Origin: Alkanophaga liquidiphilum
GTDB taxonomy: Archaea; Halobacteriota; Syntropharchaeia; Alkanophagales; B39-G2
DNA length: 48,281 nucleotides
Assembly: GCA_029259535.1 (NCBI GenBank)
Contig: JAPHEF010000009.1
Coordinates: 1-48,281 of the forward strand
Direction of reading: 5' to 3'
This document shows, one piece after another, positions 30,846-39,167 of this stretch; within the stretch, counting starts at the first letter, position 1; each line of letters opens with the position of its first letter. Made by a program: the position numbers and the translations under genes. The notes beneath the pieces are model-generated. The model made no database searches and was not told where the DNA came from. It saw nothing but the letters and a program-made list of their open reading frames with translations.

Positions 30846-32357
30846 TCACGGCAACTCTTTTATCCAGCTTGCAATCTCCTCTGACTCCACCACTGGCGGC
30901 GACGGCGGGCTTAGCAACTTCTTCACTGCCCTCTTACCAGCATCGCCCAACCTCTGACACTTGTCAACATCAGCCTCGCCCTTGAGCACGGCGTCTGCAA
31001 GCTCCTTGCACGCTTCGAAGCCACACGCCTTGCAATTTGACCCCGGCAAGTGTCTCAGCAGCCCCTCCACGCTCTCGATCTTTGGCAAGTAAAGCCTGTC
31101 AAGGAAGTTCTCCACGGCATCTATTGCATACGGGTCGAGCATCACGAGGAGATGCGCCCCCGACATCAATGCTGCCATCGCAGTGCCAATCTCCCACGCA
31201 TGCCCTCGCTGCTCGGTGTCGCCCCACTCCTCGACGTCGTCGTAGCTCTCCCTATACATCCATGCGTTCGCTGGTATATACATGAGCGGCATCTGGTAAC
31301 TCTCGTCGCCGACCAGCGCCTTGTTGTAGATGGCGTCCATCGCCGAAATCGCCATTTCCACGGCGTAGCCCACCGCTACAGAGCCTGGGTCTATTAGAAT
31401 CTTACTCTTCGGCACACCGTGCTCCATAGCGGCTTTGTTCAGCACTGCGATGCCCGGGAGGTTGAGCGGTTGATAAGCTACGACGACATGCCCGTGCTCC
31501 TTCGCCGCTTTGAAGTATTCGTAAATCTCGTCAGCCAACGCCTCGCCTGCCGCAAGAATCGCTGGCAGCGTGAGGCTCCCGCAGTACAGAACGACGTTCT
31601 CGCCGGCTGCGACCTCCGCCGCCCTCTTCAAAACCTCAACGTCCTTCTTCATGTCGCCAGAGCGCACGCAGATTGCCAACGGCACGCTCACCGCCTCCAA
31701 AACCGCCTTCACAGTCTTCGCAGCGTCTTCGGCAGAGCGGTTTGTGCCATGCGGGTCCGTGCTCCGCAAGTCCAGGAATATCATCTTTGCGCCAAACTCC
31801 TCAACGCACTTCTTCGCCCACGCCACCGGGTCGTCCTTCACGTCCCCGTAATACTCCAGCAGCGTCTCCGGTAACCCCGGATCCTCGTCAAAGACCAAAT
31901 ACGCAACCACCGGTCTATGCGGAAGCCGCCCCTCGAAGGCGTGCATCGCCGGCGTCTCGCTCCCACCGATAGTCAGTGTAAACGCTCTGCTCCCGCCTTC
32001 TTCTGCCGTCGCTCCAATCTTCACTTCTTCGAATTTCCCTACGTAGCTCCGCACTGGCTTTTCAAACTTGAAGCTCTCTAACTCCGTCGGCTTCGGTGGC
32101 GTCGTCACTGCCTCCGCAGCCGCCGGCGCCGCCGTTGCTTGCCTCAACGCCCCTGCCAACAGGTCTGTTGGCAGCATAACACCCTCAAGGACTATTTCCT
32201 CGGCTTCGATTTCCACACCCCTCAGGCTGTCCACGCCGTCGAGGAGCTTCGCAATCTTCGAAAGCAGCTTGAACAGCTCGTTCCCTTCAGTAGTCGCCGC
32301 AGAAGGTGCTCCTTCTTTCTTCTTTAGCTTAATCTTAAGCTTCTTCTCCCCACTCAT
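30846..32357 (-). CDS. cdhD: CODH/ACS corrinoid Fe-S protein delta (small) subunit with an extra C-terminal Fe-S domain
   Basis: About 503 residues from the ATG at 32357, which follows GGTGGGAG; a GTG at 32369 adds four residues. The N-terminus is lysine-rich (SGEKKLKIKLKKKEG), then a helix and a SLRGVEIEAEEIVLEG strand. The TIM barrel follows an Ala/Pro-rich linker (about 85-105). Near residue 440 a domain not usual for CdhD appears: HLPGSNCKACGFEAC, with a further Cys about 18 residues on. It closely resembles the N-terminal cluster domain of CdhE. CdhD normally has about 390-440 residues and no cluster. The extra domain could add a [4Fe-4S] cluster to the corrinoid protein. Operon position is between the small peptide and cdhE. 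Confidence 0.92.
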   Translation of the reverse strand: MSGEKKLKIKLKKKEGAPSAATTEGNELFKLLSKIAKLLDGVDSLRGVEIEAEEIVLEGVMLPTDLLAGALRQATAAPAAAEAVTTPPKPTELESFKFEKPVRSYVGKFEEVKIGATAEEGGSRAFTLTIGGSETPAMHAFEGRLPHRPVVAYLVFDEDPGLPETLLEYYGDVKDDPVAWAKKCVEEFGAKMIFLDLRSTDPHGTNRSAEDAAKTVKAVLEAVSVPLAICVRSGDMKKDVEVLKRAAEVAAGENVVLYCGSLTLPAILAAGEALADEIYEYFKAAKEHGHVVVAYQPLNLPGIAVLNKAAMEHGVPKSKILIDPGSVAVGYAVEMAISAMDAIYNKALVGDESYQMPLMYIPANAWMYRESYDDVEEWGDTEQRGHAWEIGTAMAALMSGAHLLVMLDPYAIDAVENFLDRLYLPKIESVEGLLRHLPGSNCKACGFEACKELADAVLKGEADVDKCQRLGDAGKRAVKKLLSPPSPPVVESEEIASWIKELP

Positions 32358-32425
32358 CGCTCCCACCACGTTGCACTTCTGTTCTTGAGCAATGCTCGGA
32401 GTAAGAATAAAAAAGAAAAGTTAAA

Positions 32426-32584
32426 TTATTTCTTCAGAGATACTTCTTCTATCCTTATCTTAACGCCTCTTAGCGTTATCTTCGGCGGTTTTGCGATTGC
32501 TGCCATCGGCGTTGTCGTTGCTGTGGCGGCTGCTGGCGCAGCATCCTTCTTCTTAATCTTTATCTTCAGCTTTTTCTCAGCCAT
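32426..32584 (-). CDS. 52-residue lysine-rich peptide resembling the CdhD N-terminus
   Basis: An open frame that begins with ATG 3 nt after the cdhC stop codon and ends in TAA 68 nt before the cdhD start. GGAG lies 9 nt upstream, inside the end of cdhC. The peptide starts MAEKKLKIKIKKKDAAPAAA, then an Ala/Thr/Pro linker, and ends in ITLRGVKIRIEEVSLKK. Both ends line up with the start of CdhD (EKKLKIKLKKKEGAPSAAT and SLRGVEIEAEEIVLEG); the helix between them in CdhD is absent. So it looks like a stand-alone, shortened copy of the CdhD N-terminal module. Function unknown; it may compete with, or bridge, contacts that the CdhD N-terminus makes in the complex. It lies in tight operon spacing, which supports translation. 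Confidence 0.65.
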   Translation of the reverse strand: MAEKKLKIKIKKKDAAPAAATATTTPMAAIAKPPKITLRGVKIRIEEVSLKK

Positions 32585-32587
32585 GGC

Positions 32588-34093
32588 TCACATCTCCAAG
32601 ACTCCTTCCTCCACGAGCTCGTTTATAAGACTTTCCACCTCGTCTTCAGTAACGCCAAACTCCGCAGCGCACTCCTCAAGGTCGATCTCTCCCTCGTGCT
32701 CCTCTATGTATTCGAGCAGCGCCTCCTTAGTCAACCCCACCTTCCAACCTTCAGTGATTTTCTTGCCGTCAACCGGGCGGACCACGCCCTTCACTACCGG
32801 ATGGTCTTTCTCTTGCAGGAACTTCTTGAGTTCTTCTATGGTGTTTACTTCATTCTCAGTCGCTATCTTGTCACGGACGTCCTCCGGAATGAAATCCCAG
32901 ACCTCCTGTTTCAGATGCGAGGGCATCCACACCACTCGATACCAGCCGCCGTCCGCCTGCCAGAACTTCCGGGAGCGGCAGTAGCCCTTTGAGAGGCCAA
33001 GCAGCCCCTCGACTTGCATTCCGCCGCCGGTCCTTGCAGCCATCGTCGAGAAAGGCAGCTTGTTCACGGTGGGTTTCGTGTATTTCCGGTCGACAAGCCC
33101 GATGCCATCGACTTCAGGAATATAAAACGCAATCATCTCGAAGCAACCGCAGCTTGTGTGCGGGTAGCCAAAGAGACTGTGCAGGTTCACTCTCTTGTTT
33201 ATGCCGCCAGACCTGTTTTCTATTTCTTTGTTTGCACCGCTCCACTCGCCCTTTATGGGATCTATCGGCTCTCCGGGGTCAAATGGTTGCCAGGCGCCAG
33301 TCGGCTCCATTTCGTGTCCTGCCTTGGCATCTGCCCAAGTGATGGCGCCGCAGTTCGCCGGACGCTCGGGCGTGATTAAGCAGACGTGCGCCGACGCAAA
33401 ACTCTGACAAAGTGTGCAAGAATACCATGGCTTCGTGTCCTCCTCCTTCATCTTAGCAAGCGCCCGCTCCTTCTCCTCGTAGTAGCGCCGCATGTCCTCG
33501 ACGAGCTCTTTTACTTTCTCAGGATCCGTGAATACTGTTACTTGGCACTTGTGAACTTTCGGGAACTCAGAAACGTAAAGCCGCGCAAGCACAGTTCCAT
33601 ATTTCCTAAGGTTCATGCCCTTCTCGACCGCCTCTTTTGAGATTCTTATCCAGATATCGTCCTTGGCGTTCAAGTGCATCATGCCGTTTATGAAATTCGT
33701 CCAGTGGTGAATCCTCGCTCCAAGGTTTATTTCCATCGCCGGGGACAGCTCGCCAGTGCACTTTACTAACGTGAATATCGGATATGAGCCGCCGGGCTCC
33801 AGCTTGTCTACGTCAGGACCGACAACTTCGACCTTCTGATCCTCTACTTCGTCCTCGTCGACAATGACGACCCATTCGCCCTTGTATTCAACCTTAGGAC
33901 CGCCGAACTCGCAATACATGTCCGACGCTCTTATCCGCTCGCCTTCGAACTGCCTTCCTATCGCCACTGGTATGTCGTCCCAAGTCGCTTCGGTCTTCAG
34001 GGAGAGCTTCATGAAGTCTCTGAACTCAGGACGATCCCACTCTCTTTCGAATGCCTGTTCTCGCTTCCCGCCCATCACGAATTCCTCGCCCAT
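32588..34093 (-). CDS. cdhC: Acetyl-CoA synthase beta subunit of CODH/ACS
   Basis: 501 residues, somewhat longer than the roughly 470 of methanogen forms. The A-cluster cysteines are in WYSCTLCQSFASAHVC (about 226, 229, 238) and HTSCGCFE (about 315, 317), with a further PANCGAITW. The enzyme joins methyl, CO and CoA into acetyl-CoA or splits it. The last 50 residues form a helix-rich unit (EALLEYIEEHEGEIDLEECA, then FGVTEDEVESLINELVEEG) that resembles a small winged-helix or HTH-like unit appended to the enzyme. GAGGTGA lies 4 nt before the ATG at 34093. It is followed 3 nt later by the small peptide gene. Confidence 0.95.
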   Translation of the reverse strand: MGEEFVMGGKREQAFEREWDRPEFRDFMKLSLKTEATWDDIPVAIGRQFEGERIRASDMYCEFGGPKVEYKGEWVVIVDEDEVEDQKVEVVGPDVDKLEPGGSYPIFTLVKCTGELSPAMEINLGARIHHWTNFINGMMHLNAKDDIWIRISKEAVEKGMNLRKYGTVLARLYVSEFPKVHKCQVTVFTDPEKVKELVEDMRRYYEEKERALAKMKEEDTKPWYSCTLCQSFASAHVCLITPERPANCGAITWADAKAGHEMEPTGAWQPFDPGEPIDPIKGEWSGANKEIENRSGGINKRVNLHSLFGYPHTSCGCFEMIAFYIPEVDGIGLVDRKYTKPTVNKLPFSTMAARTGGGMQVEGLLGLSKGYCRSRKFWQADGGWYRVVWMPSHLKQEVWDFIPEDVRDKIATENEVNTIEELKKFLQEKDHPVVKGVVRPVDGKKITEGWKVGLTKEALLEYIEEHEGEIDLEECAAEFGVTEDEVESLINELVEEGVLEM

Positions 34094-34106
34094 ATCATCA
34101 CCTCTA

Positions 34107-34637
34107 TCACAATTTTTGGATAACTTCTTCTAATGCTTTTCCCCAATCTTCTTTGTTCATGTTCGGAAACGACCAATCGGCGTTTGGATGATTCATGAAG
34201 CAAAGCGTTAAAGTCCGTAAATGCGGAGCGAAGTGCTTGAGCGTCGCCAGCCCCTGTGACCCGAGCCAGTAATGGATGCCAAGGAAGACAACGAGGTCAT
34301 GTGGCTTGCCGTTCGCTCCCCAGTTTGGGTCTTGGAGTCTATCAACAACCTCCACGACGCCCATAATCTTTGTGTTCACGTCCTTAACGTCCTTGAACAC
34401 CGAAATGGCGTTTGCGGTCGTGATGGTTACGCAACCCCGCGCAGAGAGGCGTTTCGCTATATCTATTGCGTATTCTGAAAGCTTCTTCCCGCCAGCCTCC
34501 TCGGTGGCGAGCATGCTGCCCACGACGAACAACGGATTTTTGGCGTTCTTTATAATCTCGCCAGCGATGCTGCCATCAACAATAACTGCAGTCAGCGGTC
34601 CCGGCACGTTCCCAGATTTATAGGCTTCCGAAATCAT
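34107..34637 (-). CDS. cdhB: CODH epsilon subunit
   Basis: 176 residues, Rossmann-like (AEIIKNAKNPLFVVGSML, then GGKKLSEYAIDIAKRL). CdhB binds CdhA in an alpha2-epsilon2 unit and may help electron transfer or FAD contact. A GAGGTGGT ribosome site precedes the ATG. It lies 9 nt after cdhA and 13 nt before cdhC. Confidence 0.93.
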   Translation of the reverse strand: MISEAYKSGNVPGPLTAVIVDGSIAGEIIKNAKNPLFVVGSMLATEEAGGKKLSEYAIDIAKRLSARGCVTITTANAISVFKDVKDVNTKIMGVVEVVDRLQDPNWGANGKPHDLVVFLGIHYWLGSQGLATLKHFAPHLRTLTLCFMNHPNADWSFPNMNKEDWGKALEEVIQKL

Positions 34638-34646
34638 CCTACCACC

Positions 34647-37058
34647 TCACACGGTAAACCATCTCAGCCCCCGCCGCATTGCCTCAAACGTCCAAATCTT
34701 CTCCTTCTCAAGCGTTGAGATGTCCACAAGCTCCTGCCATGTAATCCCCTCTTTCGGCTGCCAGCCTTCCCTCTTTAGCTCTTCAAGAACGACCTCTCGC
34801 ATCTCCGACGGTATGTCTTCCTCGTTTCGCACGAAATACTTCAAGTCCTCAGGCATCCGCCCGAAATACTTGAAATACGCGTCTACATAGTGCATTATCT
34901 TCGCCTTTCGCCCTGCTGCGAAGTCGTTATACCGCATGCAGAGCTTTATCGCCGTCACTATGGCTTCCTCCTTGCTCTCCGCAACGTAGAGCAGATGCTC
35001 TGGCACTAGAATCTCATCCCGACGTTCTCCAGTTTTCACATGATACATAGGTGTCAGCTCATCTCTATTGCCAAGATACAGGCGGCGGTATTTCGAGCCG
35101 TGCGGACCGAGAATTACAGGTATGCCGAAGCGGTTGCACGCCGTCGCTATCGAATACGCCTTCTGCGACATCGTCCCCCAGACGATTCCGCAGGCGCCGG
35201 TCCTGCTGAGCCAGTAGTCTGCGAGCTCGGCGAAGTTTCCACGCATGATTCGCCGTGAGAAGACGACTGCGAGCCTTATGCCCGCTGCGATTATGTGCGA
35301 GTTGGAGACGCAAGAGCCTATGTTCAGCATGCCGCCGGCGTCGAAAATGCCGTGGTGCGTCTCGTAGAGAGACTTGCCTTCTTCATCCTTGTATCGTGCA
35401 ATCGCCATCGCTGCGCAACCTGTCGCCACCACGATGTAGCCACGCTCCAAGAACTCCTTTGCCATCTCATAGACTTCTCTGTCAGAACCCGGATAGTTTG
35501 CGCAGCCAACGAGCGCTATGCAGCCCGGCGTTATTCCTGAGCCCCACGTGTCAGCGACCATCCGCATCTCATAGTCCGTTATTGGGCCTCTGCCTGCCCG
35601 TATCTTGGAGCGGTCTTCCTTGAGCTGCCGCTCCGCAGCTTTCACTATCATACTCAGCACCGGAATATCTCTAGAGCATTCAGATTCGCACTTCCCACAG
35701 CCGAAGCACTTGTCTTCGAGCTCCACGAGCTTGCTCAAGTCGCCGTCGGCGGCAGCATACATCGCATCGCTTATCTTCAAGCTGTTCGGACATGCTCGCT
35801 CGCAGGCTTTGCAGTGCTTACAGTATTTCGCAAGCCGAATTATCGCCTCGACGTCCGGCAGCTCCTTATACTTGCGGCGTCGGGGTGCCAGCTCCATAGC
35901 GACCCGAACGGCAACCTCGCCGACCTTTTCCGGGTCTAAAATCAGCACGCCCGGCACGCCGTCGAGCAGTTCCTTCACGATTTCATCCGTTGGCGCATTA
36001 GTTCTGTCTGGGAAGCCACGCATCGCCTTTGGTGACGTCACGATGACTGGCGCCTTCACCTTGCGAGCTTCTTCCTGAAGGTCGGTGTAGATGCACTGCT
36101 CGTCGATGATGACGACGTCGGCGAAGCCGGAACGCACAAACTTCTTCTGCATCGAAATCTGACCCACGATTTTCGCAATTTTGCTCCTGTATCGTGACAT
36201 GTCGTGAGCGGTGCAGCAGAGCGCACAGACCTCAACGGCGTCAGCCAGCCCCTTTTCCTCAAGATAATCCAGAATTTCACTACCCGGCGCTATGTTGTGC
36301 CCGATGCAGAGTATTACAGGCTTTTTTATATCAACGGTGCCGACACCGATTTCGACGAGCGGCGGCTCTATATCGCCCTTTGGCAAGTCAAGGGCGCAAA
36401 TCTGGGCGATGTCCGCAATCTCCATGGAAAGGGCGTCGAGCATGCCTGCATGTAGGGCTTTCGACTCGAAGTCGAAAGCATCGCTCTCCTGCCCTATATG
36501 GATTGACGCCACGAGGTCACCTATTTGGCGTCCGATGTAGTCGAGGACGGGTTCGAAGTCGCTTAACTTCTTCGGCGTTATTCCTGTAATGACTCTCGTT
36601 ATCGGAGCCTCAACAGGCGTCTTCTCACCCAAGTCTATCGGCACATCCGGACCCTTAGTCTCAATCAGCCACTCCACAAGTTCCTTAGCATGGCTGTAGT
36701 GCGTCGAAAGCCCCGTAACCGCTGTCAAAAGCGACCAGCGTCCCTGTTGCGCCTTTATATCCATGCCGCAGACGCCTCTCTTGTTGCCGGTTAGGTCGCA
36801 CTTCCCGAACACACAGAAGCAACACATGTCGCAAATCGGCGAGTAAAAAGGCTTGTAGCGTCGCAGCAAAATCTCGTCCCAGTAACGGAGGTCTTTGATG
36901 GAGGGCATCGGCGTCGGTCCCATCGGCTCTTCGCCTTCCACTGCCTCCTCCGGCGCCTTCACCCTCCCCACGATTATTTCGAGGTCACTGAGGTTAAGAC
37001 TTGGCGTCCTGAGCGACTTCAACCTCGCATTAAACGGTCCCCCCTTTATTCCTACCAT
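34647..37058 (-). CDS. cdhA: Carbon monoxide dehydrogenase alpha subunit
   Basis: 803 residues. B/D-cluster cysteines are in the N-terminal part (CDMCCFCVFGKCDL and GVCGMD), the C-cluster region includes the GHNIAPGSE histidine and the CALCCTAHD segment, and two ferredoxin motifs that are specific for archaeal CdhA lie near residues 415-465 (CKHCKACERACP and CFGCGKCESECS). It oxidises CO to CO2 or the reverse and passes CO to the A-cluster. Order in the operon (A, B, C, peptide, D, E) is the usual archaeal cdh order with a peptide inserted. GGGGGT precedes the start. Confidence 0.96.
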   Translation of the reverse strand: MVGIKGGPFNARLKSLRTPSLNLSDLEIIVGRVKAPEEAVEGEEPMGPTPMPSIKDLRYWDEILLRRYKPFYSPICDMCCFCVFGKCDLTGNKRGVCGMDIKAQQGRWSLLTAVTGLSTHYSHAKELVEWLIETKGPDVPIDLGEKTPVEAPITRVITGITPKKLSDFEPVLDYIGRQIGDLVASIHIGQESDAFDFESKALHAGMLDALSMEIADIAQICALDLPKGDIEPPLVEIGVGTVDIKKPVILCIGHNIAPGSEILDYLEEKGLADAVEVCALCCTAHDMSRYRSKIAKIVGQISMQKKFVRSGFADVVIIDEQCIYTDLQEEARKVKAPVIVTSPKAMRGFPDRTNAPTDEIVKELLDGVPGVLILDPEKVGEVAVRVAMELAPRRRKYKELPDVEAIIRLAKYCKHCKACERACPNSLKISDAMYAAADGDLSKLVELEDKCFGCGKCESECSRDIPVLSMIVKAAERQLKEDRSKIRAGRGPITDYEMRMVADTWGSGITPGCIALVGCANYPGSDREVYEMAKEFLERGYIVVATGCAAMAIARYKDEEGKSLYETHHGIFDAGGMLNIGSCVSNSHIIAAGIRLAVVFSRRIMRGNFAELADYWLSRTGACGIVWGTMSQKAYSIATACNRFGIPVILGPHGSKYRRLYLGNRDELTPMYHVKTGERRDEILVPEHLLYVAESKEEAIVTAIKLCMRYNDFAAGRKAKIMHYVDAYFKYFGRMPEDLKYFVRNEEDIPSEMREVVLEELKREGWQPKEGITWQELVDISTLEKEKIWTFEAMRRGLRWFTV

Positions 37059-37127
37059 TCATACCCCCTGGCTTCAGCAAACTTCCTAAATTTATAAATA
37101 ATTTTCCCGATAGTGGAGTCATCCGAA

Positions 37128-39122
37128 TTAAATCCGCCCCAGCTCTTTCAGGATGGCAGCGGTCTCCGGGAACAGGTCGAGGTTCTTGTTCGGGATATAC
37201 ATTGCCTCGGGGTAGATTTTCATGAAGTCGGGATGAATGGCTGCTTCTATGAACTTAACCCAGTCTGCGAGCTTTTCCATCTTCTTGCGTGCCTCTCTGG
37301 AAACAAGTGCCATCCGTGCGCCCGTGCCGGCGGCGTTTCCGATAGTGCGGATTTTCTTGAGCGGCACCTCTGGATACATGCCCATCGTCCGTGCGCTTTC
37401 GGGGTCTATGAAGCTGCCGAAGGCGCCCGCAATCACGAGCTCATCTATATCGTCGGTAGTGACGCCCATCTCCTTCATCAGCAAGTAGCAACCGGTGAAC
37501 ATCGCAGCCTTCGCCTTCTGCAGCTCTCGGATGTCGTTCTGCGAGATTGTAATGTCCTTGCCGTGGGCGGTGTCTTCAGCGAACACAATTACGTATTCGA
37601 GCTGCCCATCAGGGCGTTTTCGCAATCTCGGGTCGACGTCGAGCAGCTCCTTGTTGAACTGCCCGCTGGGGAGAATGATGCCTGCCCTCACAAACTCTGG
37701 GAGCACGTCGCAGAGCGCTGAGCCGCAAATCCCAATCGGCTTCGTGACCGTTCGCCGATACTTGGAGCATGAGCGGATGCCACGAGCCCAGATGCCGGTG
37801 ATGACCTTATATTCAAGCTCCCTCGTCTCCGGGTCCACTCTTATGCGTTCGATGGCGCCGTTCGACGCTCGCATGCCGCAAGAAATCATCATGCCCTCAA
37901 AAGCGGGACCGGAGGCGCAGGAGACGCAGTAGGCGTTGTGCTTGTTGCCGAGCGTGATTTCGGTGTTCGTGCCGATGTCGAGCTCGAGCACCATGTCCTC
38001 GATTTCAAGATAATCCACGACGAGTTCAGCAGCCACTTGGTCGGCGCCGACGAATCCCCTGATAATGGGAGCGAACCATGCATAGCCGTTCGGGTGCAAC
38101 TTCAAGCCGAGTTTGTCCGCCGGCGCTTTCATGCCCCGCTTCACGCCTGCCGGATACGGTGCCAGCGACATGAACTTCGGCCAGATACCAAGGAAGAGGT
38201 GCTGCATCGCGGTGTTCCCAACGAAGACGCCCTCGTAAATCTCCTCCGGCTTTATCCCCGTAAGCTCGCACATCTCTGTAATCATGTCGTTAATCCCGTT
38301 TATCACCGCCTGCTGGACTGTCTTCAGCGCCTCCATGCTCCGCTTTGCGTATGTTAGTCGTGAGAGAACGTCCTCACCGTAGGGAATTTGCGGGTTCATG
38401 CGTGAGGAGACAGCGACAACTTTGCCAGTATTCAGGTCCATGAGGAAGCCGGCGAGCTTCGTAGAACCAATGTCCACGGCGAGCCCGTAGCAGCGGTCAG
38501 TGGTGTCGCCGGGCTCCACCGCAATCACCTTCTTGTCGTCGTAAACGACGACCGTCACGTTGAAGTCGCCCCGAGTCCCGCCCTTCTCTCGTAGAACCTT
38601 CGGCATTATCGTCGCCACTTCCCACGGAATCTCCAGGTCCTCAAAACCGTAAAGATCTCGCATGTAGTCAAGAAGCCGTATTTCATCGGCTCTATCGTCC
38701 TCAAGTGAACCGCGCTTCATGATGAGGTGATACTTGCGGACGAAAGGGTCTATCTTCACGTCCACTTCCAATCCCTCGGTCTGCAAGCGCTGAGCGCCGA
38801 GCCTGCTCGTCTCCGGCACTCGAATCACAAGCCGTTTCACGCCCTCTGGTAGCGAAATCATGCAAGCAAGGCGATAGTTCTGTCGCTTCTCCTCTTCGGT
38901 GAGGTGAGCTTCCTCTGACGGCGTCAGCGGTCCGAGCGCCTCCGCACCCTCCTCTATAACGACTTTGCACTTCCCGCACTCGCCAGCACCACCGCAGATT
39001 GTCGCAAGGTCCACGCCAAGTCTCGTCGCCGCCTCGAAGATGCTTGTGCCGGGTTCAAAAGTGCCTCTAAGCCCTGATGGGAAAAACACTATATTATATT
39101 CCTCTAATCTACGTCCTGCCAC
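37128..39122 (-). CDS. Corrinoid protein reductive activase (RACo/RamA-like ASKHA protein)
   Basis: 664 residues. The N-terminal [2Fe-2S] ferredoxin domain has CGGAGECGKC near residue 43. After a linker region, the ASKHA ATPase domain starts near residue 225 (YGLAVDIGSTKLAGFLMDL), continues with VGNTAMQHLFLG, LDIGTNTEITLG and AGAFGSFIDPE. This is the layout of RACo (AcsV), which uses ATP to drive an electron from a [2Fe-2S] cluster to inactive Co(II), making active Co(I). In acetogenic bacteria RACo is encoded with the CFeSP genes. Here it lies between the corrinoid protein gene and cdhA, so it may activate either that corrinoid protein or CdhDE. Both readings are inferred. Confidence 0.88.
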   Translation of the reverse strand: MAGRRLEEYNIVFFPSGLRGTFEPGTSIFEAATRLGVDLATICGGAGECGKCKVVIEEGAEALGPLTPSEEAHLTEEEKRQNYRLACMISLPEGVKRLVIRVPETSRLGAQRLQTEGLEVDVKIDPFVRKYHLIMKRGSLEDDRADEIRLLDYMRDLYGFEDLEIPWEVATIMPKVLREKGGTRGDFNVTVVVYDDKKVIAVEPGDTTDRCYGLAVDIGSTKLAGFLMDLNTGKVVAVSSRMNPQIPYGEDVLSRLTYAKRSMEALKTVQQAVINGINDMITEMCELTGIKPEEIYEGVFVGNTAMQHLFLGIWPKFMSLAPYPAGVKRGMKAPADKLGLKLHPNGYAWFAPIIRGFVGADQVAAELVVDYLEIEDMVLELDIGTNTEITLGNKHNAYCVSCASGPAFEGMMISCGMRASNGAIERIRVDPETRELEYKVITGIWARGIRSCSKYRRTVTKPIGICGSALCDVLPEFVRAGIILPSGQFNKELLDVDPRLRKRPDGQLEYVIVFAEDTAHGKDITISQNDIRELQKAKAAMFTGCYLLMKEMGVTTDDIDELVIAGAFGSFIDPESARTMGMYPEVPLKKIRTIGNAAGTGARMALVSREARKKMEKLADWVKFIEAAIHPDFMKIYPEAMYIPNKNLDLFPETAAILKELGRI

Positions 39123-39167
39123 CCCTGCTCGCCTCCTGCTCGTAAAGTATGAATAAAAAGGCTTAAC

